Shown here in pieces: positions 34,640 through 43,513 of a stretch of DNA of 55,865 bases. Origin of the DNA: an uncultured Thiocystis sp. (GTDB lineage: Bacteria > Pseudomonadota > Gammaproteobacteria > Chromatiales > Chromatiaceae); contig NZ_CAIPNF010000217.1 in NCBI RefSeq assembly GCF_903866365.1, positions 1-55,865 of the forward strand, given 5' to 3'. The stretch's first letter is position 1. Every line of letters starts with the position of its first letter. Both the position numbers and the translations under genes were made by a program. The notes under the pieces were generated by a model, which was given only the letters and a program-made list of their open reading frames with translations, had not been told where the DNA came from and did no database searches.

Positions 34640-35524
34640 ATGCCCTATCCAACCATCGAAGAATTCGTCGGCAAGACGCCGCTGGTCCGTTTGCAGCGTC
34701 TGCCCGGCGCGACCGACAACCTCATTCTCGCCAAACTCGAAGGCAATAACCCCGCCGGATCGGTGAAGGATCGCCCGGCGTTGAACATGATCCGGCGCGC
34801 CGAGGAGCGCGGCACGATCAAGCCCGGCGATACCCTGATCGAGGCGACCAGCGGCAACACCGGTATCGCGCTGGCGATGGCCGCGGCCATTCGGGGTTAT
34901 CGCATGCGGCTCATCATGCCCGAACACATGAGCGCGGAGCGGCGCGGGGCGATGAAGAGCTTCGGCGCCGAGATCGTGCTGACGCCCAAGGAGGGCAGCA
35001 TGGAGGCGGCCATCGATCTGGCCAACGCCATGGAGGCGCGCGGCGAGGGCATCCGGCTCGATCAGTTTTCCAACCCGGACAATCCCGCCGCCCATTACGA
35101 GACCACCGGTCCCGAGATCTGGCATGATACCGACGGGCGGGTGACGCACTTCGTCAGCGCCATGGGCACCACGGGCACCATCATGGGCACCGGGCGATCT
35201 CTCAAGGAACGGAACCCGGCGATCCAGATCGTCGGCGTGCAGCCGGAGGAGGGTTCCAGTATCCCTGGCATCCGCCGCTGGCCGGAGGCGTATCTGCCGC
35301 GCATCTATGATCCCGCCGGGGTCGACCGCATCATCGATGTCTCGCAGACGCTGGCCGAGCAGACCACCCGCGAGCTGGCGGCGAAAGAGGGGATCTTCGC
35401 CGGCATCTCCTCGGGTGGCGCGATTGCCGCGGCGCTGCGTCTCTCAGCCGAGGTCAGCGGCGCGACGATCGTTGTCATTGTCTGCGACCGGGGTGATCGC
35501 TATCTGTCGACCGGGGTGTTTTAA
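34640..35524 (+). CDS. cysM: Cysteine synthase B (O-acetylserine sulfhydrylase)
   Basis: A 294-residue PLP enzyme that makes cysteine from O-acetylserine and sulfide, and in CysM-type enzymes also from thiosulfate. The PLP lysine is Lys43 in NPAGSVKDRPAL; the phosphate cup is MGTTGTIMGTGR, the substrate loop is TSGNTGIA. CysM rather than CysK is suggested by the short length, EGNNPAGSVKDR, and the ending SCDRGDRYLSTGVF (visible as CDRGDRYLSTGVF). In a sulfur-oxidising host thiosulfate use would be fitting. It stands alone between the kinase and GGDEF-EAL genes. Confidence 0.94.
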   Translation: MPYPTIEEFVGKTPLVRLQRLPGATDNLILAKLEGNNPAGSVKDRPALNMIRRAEERGTIKPGDTLIEATSGNTGIALAMAAAIRGYRMRLIMPEHMSAERRGAMKSFGAEIVLTPKEGSMEAAIDLANAMEARGEGIRLDQFSNPDNPAAHYETTGPEIWHDTDGRVTHFVSAMGTTGTIMGTGRSLKERNPAIQIVGVQPEEGSSIPGIRRWPEAYLPRIYDPAGVDRIIDVSQTLAEQTTRELAAKEGIFAGISSGGAIAAALRLSAEVSGATIVVIVCDRGDRYLSTGVF

Positions 35525-35567
35525 ACCGTCGCCAGACAAATGCCATTTCAAACGATAGGGACGCGCA

Positions 35568-38500
35568 ATGACAGAGCCGGATGACCGACCAGAATCGACC
35601 GCCCCCCAGAGCATGCGGCGCGGGGGCTCGGAACCGGATGCGGAACCGACCCTGCGACAGCGGGCCGAGCGGATCGCGCACGCAACCGCGAACCCGTCGC
35701 CGGAGGCGGGCGCGGCACTGTCATCGGAAGACCTCCAGCGGACCGTCAATGAGCTTGCGGTGTATCAGGTCGAGCTGGAGATGCAAAACGAGGAACTGCG
35801 CCGCGTGCAGGCCAGGATGGAGGCCATGCAGACCCGCTACTTCGACCTCTACGATCTGGCGCCGGTCGGCTATTGCTCCATCTCCGAACAGGGGTTGATC
35901 CGCGAGTCCAATCTAACCGTCGCCAGGCTGCTGGGTCTGAACCGCGGCGCGCTGACCGGTCAGCCGATCTCCCGATTCATTTTCAGGGAGGATCAGGATG
36001 TCTACTACCGGTTCCACAAACAGCTCTTTGAGGCGCCCGCGAACGCCGCGCCGCCCTCGGAGCCCGTCGTTCAGCCGCGGATGTGCAAGCTGCGTATGGC
36101 GAAACCGGACGGCGCGATCCTCTGGGCGCGGCTCGAAGCCACCATCGCCAGGGAGATCGATAGCTCGCCCGTTTGTCGCATCGCGATCATCGACATCTCG
36201 TCGAGCAAACAGGCCGAACTGGATGCGCTGAATGCGCTCATGACGGCGATTCCAGGGGTGGTGTATCAATTCCTGGTCCGACCCGATGGCACCTGGCGGT
36301 TTCTCTATCTCAGTCCAGGCATCGAAACCCTGTATCGCGTCACGGCGGAAATCGCCTGCGCGAACCCGGATGCGCTCACCCACTGTATCCATCCCGACGA
36401 TCGCCCGTCCCATCGGGTCGCGGTGGAGCGCGCGAGCCAGACCCTCGCGCCCTGGTGCCATGAACATCGCATCCACCCTAGCGGTCAACCCGACCAACTC
36501 AAATGGGTGCGCGGCCAGGCCACGCCATTTCCGCAACCGGACGGAAGCGTACTCTGGAACGGCATTCTGACGGATGTCACCGAAGAGAAGCGGATCGAGG
36601 CGGCGCTGCGAGCCAGCAAGCAGCAACTGGACATGGCCCTGCAGGCCGCCACGATGGGGATCTGGGACTGGGAGATCGCCACCGGCCGGGTGGCCTGGGC
36701 GGGGGAACACGCGGCCTTGTTCGGCATTGACCTTGCCGATTTCGGGGGAATGATCGCGGACGTCCAGGCCTGCGTCCACCCCGACGACCGCGAGCAGGGC
36801 ATGAGGGTCTTGCGTCGCACGCTGGAAGAGGGAGCCGAGTTCGACAATACCTACCGGGTCGTCTGGCCCGATGGAAGCCTCCATTGGATGCATTCCCTGG
36901 GCACGCTGATCCGTGACGAGGTCGGCGCGCCGCAACGGATCCTCGGAACGACCCAGGACATCACCGAACGCAAAGAGGCCGAAGAGCGTCTGCGCGAGAG
37001 CGAAACGCGGTATCGCACCCTGTTCGACCATATCGGCAGCGGTGTGGCGATCTATGCTGCCCGCGACCAGGGACAGGAGTTCGTGTTCAGGGATGTCAAT
37101 TATGTGACCGCGCAGGTCAGCGGTCTAACGCGGAAGGAACTGATCAGACAATTGCTGACCGAGGTCTTTCCGGGGGTCGAGTCATTCGGCCTGCTGGAGG
37201 TCTTGCGACGGGTCTGGACCAGCGGAATCCCGGAGCGCTTCCCCGCCGCGCATTATCAGGACGAACGACTGACCCGGTGGTATGAAAATTATGTGTATCG
37301 TCTGCCCAGTGGCGAGGTCGTGGCGGTCTTTGACGACGTCACCGCGCTCAAGGAGCATGAACGGCAGCTCGAATGCCTCGCCTATTCCGACGCGCTGACC
37401 GCGCTGCCCAACCGCGTGCTGCTGCTCGACCGTCTCCAGCAGGCCATGGCGCAGACCCAGCGACGGGGACAACACCTGGCGGTGGTCTATCTCGATCTGG
37501 ATGGCTTCAAGGCCATCAATGACCGCCACGGGCACGACGCCGGCGACCAGTTGCTGATCGCGCTCGCGCGCCGGATGAAGCAGACGCTGCGCGAAGGCGA
37601 CACCCTGGCCCGGCTGGGTGGCGACGAGTTCGTTGCCCTGCTGGTCGATCTCGGCGACCGAGCCGCCAGCGTGCCGCTGCTCAACCGCCTGCTCGCCGCC
37701 GCCGCCGCGCCGGTGCCCCTCGGCGAGGTCGAGGTGCAGGTCTCGGCCAGCCTCGGCGTCACCTTCCATCCGCAGCCGATCACGGGCGACGGCGAAGGAA
37801 CGGACGCGCTCGATGCGGATCACCTGCTCCGCCAGGCCGACCAGGCCATGTATCAGGCCAAACGGACCGGCAAGAATCGTTACCATGTCTTCAACGTCGA
37901 GCAGGATCGTCGTCATCGCGATCGACATGAAAGTCTGGAGCGCCTTCGCCACGCCCTCGCCGCGCGCGAATTCGTGCTCTATTACCAGCCCAAGGTCAAC
38001 CTGCGTAGCGGGGAGGTCATCGGAGCCGAGGCCTTGATCCGTTGGCGGCATCCGGAACGCGGATTCCTGCTCCCGCAGGAGTTTTTGCCGGCGATCGAGG
38101 ACGATCTGCTGGCGGTCGAACTCGGCGAGTGGGTCATCGAGACCGCGCTGACGCAGATGGAGGCCTGGCAGGCGAGCGGACTCGACCTCCCGGTCAGCGT
38201 CAATATCGGCGCTCGCCAGTTGCAGCAGGCGGACTTTGTCGCGCGTCTGAGTGCCCTCCTGGCGGCGCATCCCAGGGTCAAACCGTCCAGCCTCGCGCTG
38301 GAGGTTCTGGAAACCAGCGCGATGCAGGATCTGGTTCACGTCGCCCAGGTCGTCGCGGACTGCCTCGCGCTCGGGGTGAGTTGCGCCCTGGACGATTTTG
38401 GCATCGGTTACTCTTCGTTGACCTATCTGAAACACCTGGCGGTCACCGTGCTGAAGATCGACCGCAGCTTCGTCGGGGACATGCTCGACAACCCGGATGA

Positions 38501-38744
38501 CCTGGCGATCATCGAGAGCATTCTGGGTCTGGCCGCCGCCTTCCGCCGCCAAACCATCGCCGAAGGGGTGGAAACCCTGGAGCAGGGCGAGCGGCTGCTG
38601 CAACTTGGCTGCGAACTGGCCCAGGGCTACCGCATCGCCCATCCACTACCGGCGCACGAGCTACCCGGCTGGGTAGCCACCTGGCGCACCGATCCGCGCT
38701 GGAGCGAGTGGCAGTCGTCTGCTGGTCGTTCTCAAGTCCCGTGA
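35568..38744 (+). CDS. PAS-containing GGDEF-EAL cyclic-di-GMP enzyme
   Basis: A 1058-residue soluble protein. An N-terminal coiled helix (ELAVYQVELEMQNEELRR) precedes four or so PAS-type regions (about 95-215, 220-340, 350-470, 480-605). The GGDEF domain is intact (GGDEF at 684-688) and has an RxxD inhibitory site five residues before it (REGD). The EAL domain keeps the signature (Glu821 in AEALIRW), and further acids in DDFGIGYSSL and the Lys in VLKIDRSF. So both synthesis and breakdown of cyclic di-GMP are possible. The 3' end meets an IS481-type relic on the opposite strand. No membrane helix was seen. Confidence 0.93.
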   Translation: MTEPDDRPESTAPQSMRRGGSEPDAEPTLRQRAERIAHATANPSPEAGAALSSEDLQRTVNELAVYQVELEMQNEELRRVQARMEAMQTRYFDLYDLAPVGYCSISEQGLIRESNLTVARLLGLNRGALTGQPISRFIFREDQDVYYRFHKQLFEAPANAAPPSEPVVQPRMCKLRMAKPDGAILWARLEATIAREIDSSPVCRIAIIDISSSKQAELDALNALMTAIPGVVYQFLVRPDGTWRFLYLSPGIETLYRVTAEIACANPDALTHCIHPDDRPSHRVAVERASQTLAPWCHEHRIHPSGQPDQLKWVRGQATPFPQPDGSVLWNGILTDVTEEKRIEAALRASKQQLDMALQAATMGIWDWEIATGRVAWAGEHAALFGIDLADFGGMIADVQACVHPDDREQGMRVLRRTLEEGAEFDNTYRVVWPDGSLHWMHSLGTLIRDEVGAPQRILGTTQDITERKEAEERLRESETRYRTLFDHIGSGVAIYAARDQGQEFVFRDVNYVTAQVSGLTRKELIRQLLTEVFPGVESFGLLEVLRRVWTSGIPERFPAAHYQDERLTRWYENYVYRLPSGEVVAVFDDVTALKEHERQLECLAYSDALTALPNRVLLLDRLQQAMAQTQRRGQHLAVVYLDLDGFKAINDRHGHDAGDQLLIALARRMKQTLREGDTLARLGGDEFVALLVDLGDRAASVPLLNRLLAAAAAPVPLGEVEVQVSASLGVTFHPQPITGDGEGTDALDADHLLRQADQAMYQAKRTGKNRYHVFNVEQDRRHRDRHESLERLRHALAAREFVLYYQPKVNLRSGEVIGAEALIRWRHPERGFLLPQEFLPAIEDDLLAVELGEWVIETALTQMEAWQASGLDLPVSVNIGARQLQQADFVARLSALLAAHPRVKPSSLALEVLETSAMQDLVHVAQVVADCLALGVSCALDDFGIGYSSLTYLKHLAVTVLKIDRSFVGDMLDNPDDLAIIESILGLAAAFRRQTIAEGVETLEQGERLLQLGCELAQGYRIAHPLPAHELPGWVATWRTDPRWSEWQSSAGRSQVP

Positions 38745-38853
38745 GGCGATAGATCCTCTTTTTGAATCGTTCCGAGCACTTGTGTGACCAGTCTTTGATC
38801 GCTTGAATCGGCGAGACGTGTCCCAGCGCCTTCTGTGGGATCTGATGATTGTC
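38745..38853 (-). pseudogene. IS481-type transposase C-terminal relic
   Basis: Reading the minus strand from 38853, the frame gives LDNHQIPQKALGHVSP then IQAIKDWSHKC and ERFKKRIYRLTGL, which has the pattern of the end of IS481/IS3-type integrase-core transposases (NxxxPxxALGxxTPxxAxxxW and FxKRVYNxTGL). Nothing of the catalytic core remains, so this is a remnant. It lies between the GGDEF-EAL gene and higA. Confidence 0.6.
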
Positions 38854-38888
38854 TAACCGAACATTAAGTCAATATCAACAACAAGACA

Positions 38889-39194
38889 TTAAGCCGCCTC
38901 ACGCGGTCTGACATCACGCAGGATGTCAGACCCCACCGCCTGCTCGGTCAACTTCAGGTCGAAACTGGCCTGCAGACTCAACCACGACTGCGCGTCGCCG
39001 CCGAAATAGCGCGCAAGACGCAAGGCAGTGTCAGGTGTCACCGCGCGCCGCTCCTTAACGATCGCATGCAAGCGAGTGGCCGGCACACGCAAGGCATACG
39101 CCAGCGCGTTTACGCTCAGGCCAAGCGGAATCAGAAAGTCCTCGCGCAGAATCTCGCCGGGATGCACCGGACGCAGACCATTGATGGGGTTCAT
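38889..39194 (-). CDS. higA: HigA-type antitoxin, XRE helix-turn-helix
   Basis: A 101-residue XRE/HTH protein. LRPVHPGEILREDFLIPLGLSVNALAYAL is the signature of HigA antitoxins (seen as VHPGEILREDFL); the recognition helix region reads VPATRLHAIVKERRAVT, then LRLARYFGG. It neutralises HigB and represses the operon. It follows higB by 12 bases, the usual HigBA order (toxin first). A remnant IS lies downstream. Confidence 0.92.
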   Translation of the reverse strand: MNPINGLRPVHPGEILREDFLIPLGLSVNALAYALRVPATRLHAIVKERRAVTPDTALRLARYFGGDAQSWLSLQASFDLKLTEQAVGSDILRDVRPREAA

Positions 39195-39206
39195 GCGGTC
39201 GTCTCC

Positions 39207-39485
39207 TTAGTGATAGTCCACGATTTCCGCGGCATAGGCGTCGCTGTCGCGCCAGATGAAGCACAGTCGCCATTGGTCGTTGATGCGGATGCTGTGCTGT
39301 CCCGCCCGGTCGCCGCTCAAGGCTTCCAGGTGGTTCCCCGGCGGGCTGCGCAAGAACTCCAGCGTGGTGGCTGCGTGCAGTTGCGTTAGCTTACGTTCCG
39401 CAACCCGCTGGAAGGCGCGGAAGCCGCGCGGGCAGTGGCCGCCGAACAGCTTTTCGGTGTCTTTGCAGCAGAACGATTTGATCAT
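39207..39485 (-). CDS. higB: HigB-type ribosome-dependent mRNA interferase toxin
   Basis: A 92-residue RelE-fold HigB. Family segments include MIKSFCCKDTEKLFGG at the start, FRAFQRVAERKLTQLHAATTLEFLRSPPGN (seen as AERKLTQLHAA and LRSPPGNHLEALSGDR), HSIRINDQWRLCFIW and EIVDYH. HigB cuts mRNA on the ribosome. It is translated first, followed by higA 12 bases later. Confidence 0.92.
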   Translation of the reverse strand: MIKSFCCKDTEKLFGGHCPRGFRAFQRVAERKLTQLHAATTLEFLRSPPGNHLEALSGDRAGQHSIRINDQWRLCFIWRDSDAYAAEIVDYH

Positions 39486-39559
39486 GGGTCAAACGATATG
39501 ACGCCGCGCGTCATACGTCAAACGGTCGACGCGGCTAGATTGAGCGGGGGAGCCACGCG

Positions 39560-39618
39560 GAAATGCGGATGCGGTTGCGGACGAGATCGTTGGTGGGCGC
39601 GCGGCCCCATTCGTCGCG
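39560..39618 (-). pseudogene. 59-bp duplicated fragment of the PIN-PhoH gene
   Basis: These 59 bases match 40683-40741 in the intact phoH gene at 50 of 59 positions without gaps. On the minus strand the copy reads EWGRAPTNDLVRNRIRIS where PhoH reads EWGRAATNDLIRNRIRIS. No phoH-like sequence was seen beyond it except a short TTGAGCG upstream match. The piece sits between higB and the PIN toxin and is too short to encode anything useful. Confidence 0.8.
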
Positions 39619-39641
39619 GGCAACAACGGCGGGATTCGCCC

Positions 39642-40043
39642 TCAAGGCACGCTCCAATCGTCGAGATCTAACCCGAGTCCTTCGAAATGGGCGATATTGT
39701 TCGTGATCAGCACGGCACGCTGTCTCAGCGCAGTCACCGCGATGAGCAGGTCGGCATCCGCGATGGGTTTGCCGATCCGGTGACGCTCGGCCCAGAGGCG
39801 AATGGCGTGTTCCCAATGCGCATCATCGAAGGCGGGGGTCAGCCACAGCGCCGTGAGAGACTGGTACTGCGCCAGGTTGCGAGTCGCGCCCTTGAGGAGC
39901 AGATAGCGGCGGATCTCATAGTCAACGACAGGACTCAGGACGAATGCCGCGTCAGCGGAGCGCCTGACCGTCTCGAAGCTCGCCCGTACTCCTGGATGAC
40001 CCCGCATCAGGTAACTGAGGATATTGGTGTCGAGCAGATACAT
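39642..40043 (-). CDS. vapC: PIN-domain toxin, VapC-like, second copy
   Basis: A 133-residue PIN ribonuclease. Metal-site acids are Asp in YLLDTNILSYLMRG, Glu in VVDYEIRRYLL, Asp in IADADLLIAVTAL and Asn/His region in LITNNIAHFEGL. This LLDTNILSYLMRG and GKPIADADLLIA form is close to VapC of the FitB/VapC subgroup. Start taken at the ATG at 40043, which overlaps the antitoxin stop by one base; longer upstream frames are not homologous. It should cleave RNA and be neutralised by the small protein upstream. Confidence 0.88.
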   Translation of the reverse strand: MYLLDTNILSYLMRGHPGVRASFETVRRSADAAFVLSPVVDYEIRRYLLLKGATRNLAQYQSLTALWLTPAFDDAHWEHAIRLWAERHRIGKPIADADLLIAVTALRQRAVLITNNIAHFEGLGLDLDDWSVP

Positions 40044-40294
40044 CAGGGTTTGATGTCCAGCGTATCCAGGGTGACTGGATGCAGGGCGCGAAAGGTTGGC
40101 AGTTCCTCCCAGATCCTCCGCTCTTCGTCGTTCAAGGACCAAGCGAGTGGATCCGGTTCAGGTGTTGCCTGATTGGAAGCCTGAAGATCGTCCAGCAAGG
40201 TCACCAGCACGGCGATTGGCCGGGTAATCCGCACCTCTTCATCGAAGATGAGTTGACCGGATGGAGAGAGCGTTGCTTTTAAGGTATGCAGCAT
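40043..40294 (-). CDS. Putative antitoxin of the second PIN toxin
   Basis: An 83-residue protein. The N-terminus LKATLSPSGQLIFDEEVRITRPIAVLVTLLDD resembles the small beta-rich N-termini of antitoxins found with PIN toxins in cyanobacteria and purple bacteria (seen as LSPSGQLIF and PIAVLVTLLDD). The C-terminal half, WSLNDEERRIWEELPTFRA, is helical and charged, fitting toxin binding. It overlaps the toxin gene by one base (TGATG). I do not recognise a standard DNA-binding fold. The function is inferred from position. Confidence 0.72.
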   Translation of the reverse strand: MLHTLKATLSPSGQLIFDEEVRITRPIAVLVTLLDDLQASNQATPEPDPLAWSLNDEERRIWEELPTFRALHPVTLDTLDIKP

Positions 40295-40390
40295 CGGTGC
40301 GTCCTCATGGGCGTTTCATTGACGTCCTTCAGCAGGGTTCTGTCGTGCGTCCAGCTCACGCTAGATGCGCTTGACCTTCCCCGCGTCGCT

Positions 40391-41857
40391 TTAAAGCTCC
40401 TGCGAGGCGAAATCGGCGAGCCGCGAGCGCTCTCCGCGCATGAGCGTGATGTGTCCGCTGTGCGGCCAATGTTTGAAGCGATCGACCACGTAGGTCAGGC
40501 CGGAGGTGGTCTCGGTCAGATAGGGCGTGTCGATCTGGCTGATGTTGCCCAGACAGACGAATTTCGTCCCTGGACCCGAACGGGTGATGAGCGTCTTCAT
40601 CTGCTTGGCGGTGAGGTTTTGCGCCTCGTCCAGGATGATGTATTTGTTGAGAAAGGTCCGTCCGCGCATGAAGTTGAGCGAGGAGATGCGGATACGGTTG
40701 CGGATCAGGTCGTTGGTCGCCGCGCGGCCCCATTCGCCGCCCTCGGGGCGGTTCAGAACCTCCAGATTGTCCATCAGCGCGCCCATCCAGGGCGTCATCT
40801 TCTCTTCCTCGGTGCCGGGCAGGAAACCGATGTCCTCGCCGACCGGAACCGTGACCCGGGTCATGATGATCTCGCGATAGAGACTGCGATCGAGCACCTG
40901 CGTCAGGCCGGCGGCCAGCGCGAGCAGGGTCTTGCCGGTGCCGGCGGCGCCGATCAGGGTGACGAAGTCCAGCTCGGGATTCATCAGCATGTTGAGCGCG
41001 AAGTTCTGTTCGCGATTGCGCGCATTGATACCCCAGACGCTGTGGCGGGGCAGGCGATAATCGTCGACCAGCTCGATGACCGCCTCGGTGTCGGTGCGCT
41101 TCTCGCGCACGATCGCCTCGAAGGCGCCGTCCTCGCCCAGACTGACGCACTGGGCGGGATACCAGTCGGCGATGTCCGGACCCTGGATTCGATAGAAGGT
41201 CCGGCCCGCTTCCTTCCAGGCATCGAGCGTTTTCTCATGGTGCTCCCAGAAGTCTTCCGGCAGGACTTCCAGGCCGGTATAGAGCAGGCTGGCGTCGTCG
41301 AGCACCTGATCGTTGGAATAGTCCTCGGCGGGGATCCCGAGCACGGCGGCCTTGATGCGCAGGTTGATGTCCTTGGAGACGATGATCACCTGGCGGTCGG
41401 TGCGCACCTCGCGCAGCGCCTGGGCGGTGCCGAGGATGTTGTTGTCCGGCACCGTGCCGGGCAGCGAGTTTGGCAGTTTGAGATCGAGCGGTTCGGTCTG
41501 GAAAAACAGCCGGCCGGTCGCCGGCTGGACGATGCCGCCGCCGTTGACCGCGGCGGGACTGACCGGCAGACCCGCGTCGATTTCCTGCTTGTCCGCGTTG
41601 CACATGAGCTGGTCGAGAAAACGGCTGACCTGACGCACGTTGCGCGCGACCTCGGACATGCCCTTTTTACCGCGGTCCAGTTCCTCCAGGACGATCATCG
41701 GCAGGAAGATATCGTGTTCCTGGAAGCGGAAGATGGCGGTCGGGTCGTGCATCAGCACGTTGGTGTCGAGGACGAACAGACAAGGTTTGTCGTTTTCGCG
41801 TTTGATCATGTAAACCGCGTCCAGAGTGACAGGGATGGTTTTTGGTGACCCAGGCAT
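40391..41857 (-). CDS. PIN domain-PhoH ATPase fusion (PhoH2-like)
   Basis: A 488-residue protein joining an N-terminal PIN domain (CLFVLDTNVLMHD, Glu in VLEELDRGKKG, later SKDINLRIKA) to a PhoH P-loop ATPase (Walker A GAAGTGKTLLAL, Walker B IILDEAQNLTAKQMKT, then GNISQIDTPYL). PhoH2-type proteins are sequence-specific RNA helicase/RNases. The ATG at 41857 is chosen because a longer frame would overlap bcp; the PIN domain begins about 20 residues in. Upstream lies bcp, 64 bases away on the same strand. The 59-bp fragment at 39560-39618 derives from its middle. Confidence 0.9.
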   Translation of the reverse strand: MPGSPKTIPVTLDAVYMIKRENDKPCLFVLDTNVLMHDPTAIFRFQEHDIFLPMIVLEELDRGKKGMSEVARNVRQVSRFLDQLMCNADKQEIDAGLPVSPAAVNGGGIVQPATGRLFFQTEPLDLKLPNSLPGTVPDNNILGTAQALREVRTDRQVIIVSKDINLRIKAAVLGIPAEDYSNDQVLDDASLLYTGLEVLPEDFWEHHEKTLDAWKEAGRTFYRIQGPDIADWYPAQCVSLGEDGAFEAIVREKRTDTEAVIELVDDYRLPRHSVWGINARNREQNFALNMLMNPELDFVTLIGAAGTGKTLLALAAGLTQVLDRSLYREIIMTRVTVPVGEDIGFLPGTEEEKMTPWMGALMDNLEVLNRPEGGEWGRAATNDLIRNRIRISSLNFMRGRTFLNKYIILDEAQNLTAKQMKTLITRSGPGTKFVCLGNISQIDTPYLTETTSGLTYVVDRFKHWPHSGHITLMRGERSRLADFASQEL

Positions 41858-41921
41858 CACAGCAACCACGGCGGTTGGCGAGACGCGCTTTACATCCAGA
41901 AAATCAAATCGTTCAAGCGCG

Positions 41922-42404
41922 TCATGCGGGAGGCGGCGCGGCAAGTTCGCGGGCGGCGTCCAGGACGTCCGCGACATGGCCTTTGACTTTGACCCCGCGC
42001 CACTCCTGGCGCAGGACGCCAGCCGCGTCGATCAGAAAGGTGCTGCGTTCGACGCCGACCGTGTCCTTGCCGAACATCTTCTTCGGTTTGATGACATCGA
42101 AAGCCCGGCACAGCGCTTCGTCCGGATCCGACAGCAGATCGAAGTTGAAGCCCTGTTTGGCCTTGAATGCGTCTTGTGCCTTGAGGCTGTCGCGCGAGGT
42201 GCCGAGGATGACCGTGTTGGCGGCGGCAAATTCCTCGAACGCGTCGCGGAAGTCCTGACCCTCCTGGGCGCAGCCTGGGGTGCTCGCCTTGGGATAAAAA
42301 TAGAGGACGAGGTGCTTGCCCCGATAATCGGAGAGTTTGACGCTCCGGTTGCCGGTGGCGGGGAGTTCAAGATCTGGAATCGTTTCGCCGATCGATGCGG
42401 TCAT
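41922..42404 (-). CDS. bcp: Peroxiredoxin of the Bcp/PrxQ family
   Basis: A 160-residue peroxiredoxin that reduces hydroperoxides. The peroxidatic cysteine is Cys45 in KASTPGCAQEGQDFRD. The resolving Cys that E. coli Bcp has at position 50 is Gln here (AQEGQ), so resolution must use another cysteine (Cys in DEALCRAFDV) or an outside thiol. Other Bcp features are LVLYFYPK, NTVILGTSRDSL, KQGFNFDLLSDPD and GVERSTFLID. gcvR lies upstream on the same strand (112 bases), a common pairing in gammaproteobacteria. Confidence 0.92.
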   Translation of the reverse strand: MTASIGETIPDLELPATGNRSVKLSDYRGKHLVLYFYPKASTPGCAQEGQDFRDAFEEFAAANTVILGTSRDSLKAQDAFKAKQGFNFDLLSDPDEALCRAFDVIKPKKMFGKDTVGVERSTFLIDAAGVLRQEWRGVKVKGHVADVLDAARELAAPPPA

Positions 42405-42516
42405 GGTGTGATGCTCCGGTCTTCGAGGTGAAAGGATGGATCGCGGCCCGCGACCGCGCTGGATGACAAAGGGGTGTCCGGATTTCGAGTGATTCCGCTC
42501 AGACGGTCGACTGACG

Positions 42517-43056
42517 TCAGCCTTTCAGGGGTTCGAGGACCGCATCCAGGTTGAGTCCATCGCAATAATCCATGAATTCCTCGCGTAGCCCGGCGATATG
42601 GATGTCAGCCGGAATGCCGACCGTCATGTGCACCGAGAACATGGGGGTTCCGGTATGCGCCGCGGCATAGGTGCTGGTGGCCATGTCCTCGATATTGATC
42701 TTGCGGTCCGCGAAAAAACCCGCCAGATTGTTGATGATGCCGGGGTGGTCCATGGAGACCACATCGACCGCGTAGGGGAGCAGGTTGCGATTGGTGGCGC
42801 GTTCGCCGGTTCGTTTGGAGATGATCGTCATGCCGAGCTGGCGTTCCAGCTCGGGGAGCGTGTTCTCGATCTTGGCCAGTGTGTTCCACTTGCCTTCCAC
42901 CAGCAGCATCGCCGCGAATTCTCCGCCAAGGACGGTCATGCGACTGTCCTCGATATTGCAGCCATGTTCGAGCACGGCCCTGGAGATCTGATTGACGATG
43001 CCGGGGTGGTCTTCGCCGAGTGCCGAGATCACAAGGTAGGTTTTCTGCCTGGTCAT
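42517..43056 (-). CDS. gcvR: Glycine cleavage system transcriptional repressor GcvR (ACT domains)
   Basis: A 179-residue protein with two ACT domains: LVISALGEDHPGIVNQISRAVLEHGCNIEDSRMTVLGGEFAAMLLVE in the first (seen as GEDHPGIVNQISRA and NIEDSRMTVLGGEF) and VVSMDHPGIINNLAGFFADRKINIEDMATSTY in the second (seen as DHPGIINNLAGFFA). GcvR binds glycine and restrains GcvA. It precedes bcp as in many gammaproteobacteria. The ATG at 43056 starts at MTRQKTYLVISA; the longer frame upstream is not supported. Length is normal. Confidence 0.9.
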   Translation of the reverse strand: MTRQKTYLVISALGEDHPGIVNQISRAVLEHGCNIEDSRMTVLGGEFAAMLLVEGKWNTLAKIENTLPELERQLGMTIISKRTGERATNRNLLPYAVDVVSMDHPGIINNLAGFFADRKINIEDMATSTYAAAHTGTPMFSVHMTVGIPADIHIAGLREEFMDYCDGLNLDAVLEPLKG

Positions 43057-43513
43057 GTCCTTGCCGACGGTTGGTGATGAGGAAATTAAGGAATTAAGGG
43101 CGAGTGTAGCATGGAGCAACTGATGACCATATCGACGGGTCAGCGAGAGACATTTGCGCGATGCTTGTTGGCAGTGGCATTGGCGGGAGACACGGCGACA
43201 AGGTCGGGGACGGCGGTGTTTCGCGCCGCCACGCGCAACGTTCCGAGTTTGCCTCCCGCGTGGTGCAAACGAAAGGGTTGCATCGCTAAACCGCAGCGCA
43301 ATTCAGTTGTTTAGGGGCATCGACAAGCTCTTTATGGAGGTGCCCCCAATGGCGTTCGTACTCGCGATACAGTGAGTCTGCCGCTTCGAGTATCATGCCG
43401 ATAAAAGGAACGTGCATTTTCTTGGGGTTCAGGCGAGGCCGAACGGATATCCAAACGATGCAGGCCATGCCGGACACGGTTTAGATCGGCGAGTGACCTC
43501 GAGGAGTTTTCCC
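43057..43513. other. Gap between gcvR and exbB
   Basis: About 455 bases between divergent operons. A 43-codon frame on the minus strand from 43417 to 43286 looks protein-like (FIGMILEAADSLYREYERHWG), but no family is recognised and no clear ribosome site is seen; it may be a relic. The exbB and gcvR promoters must lie here. Nothing else is supported. Confidence 0.5.

Noticed and set aside
43111-43417. Two short plus-strand frames between gcvR and exbB
   Set aside because: Neither has a ribosome site, homology or codon bias; the region reads as intergenic.
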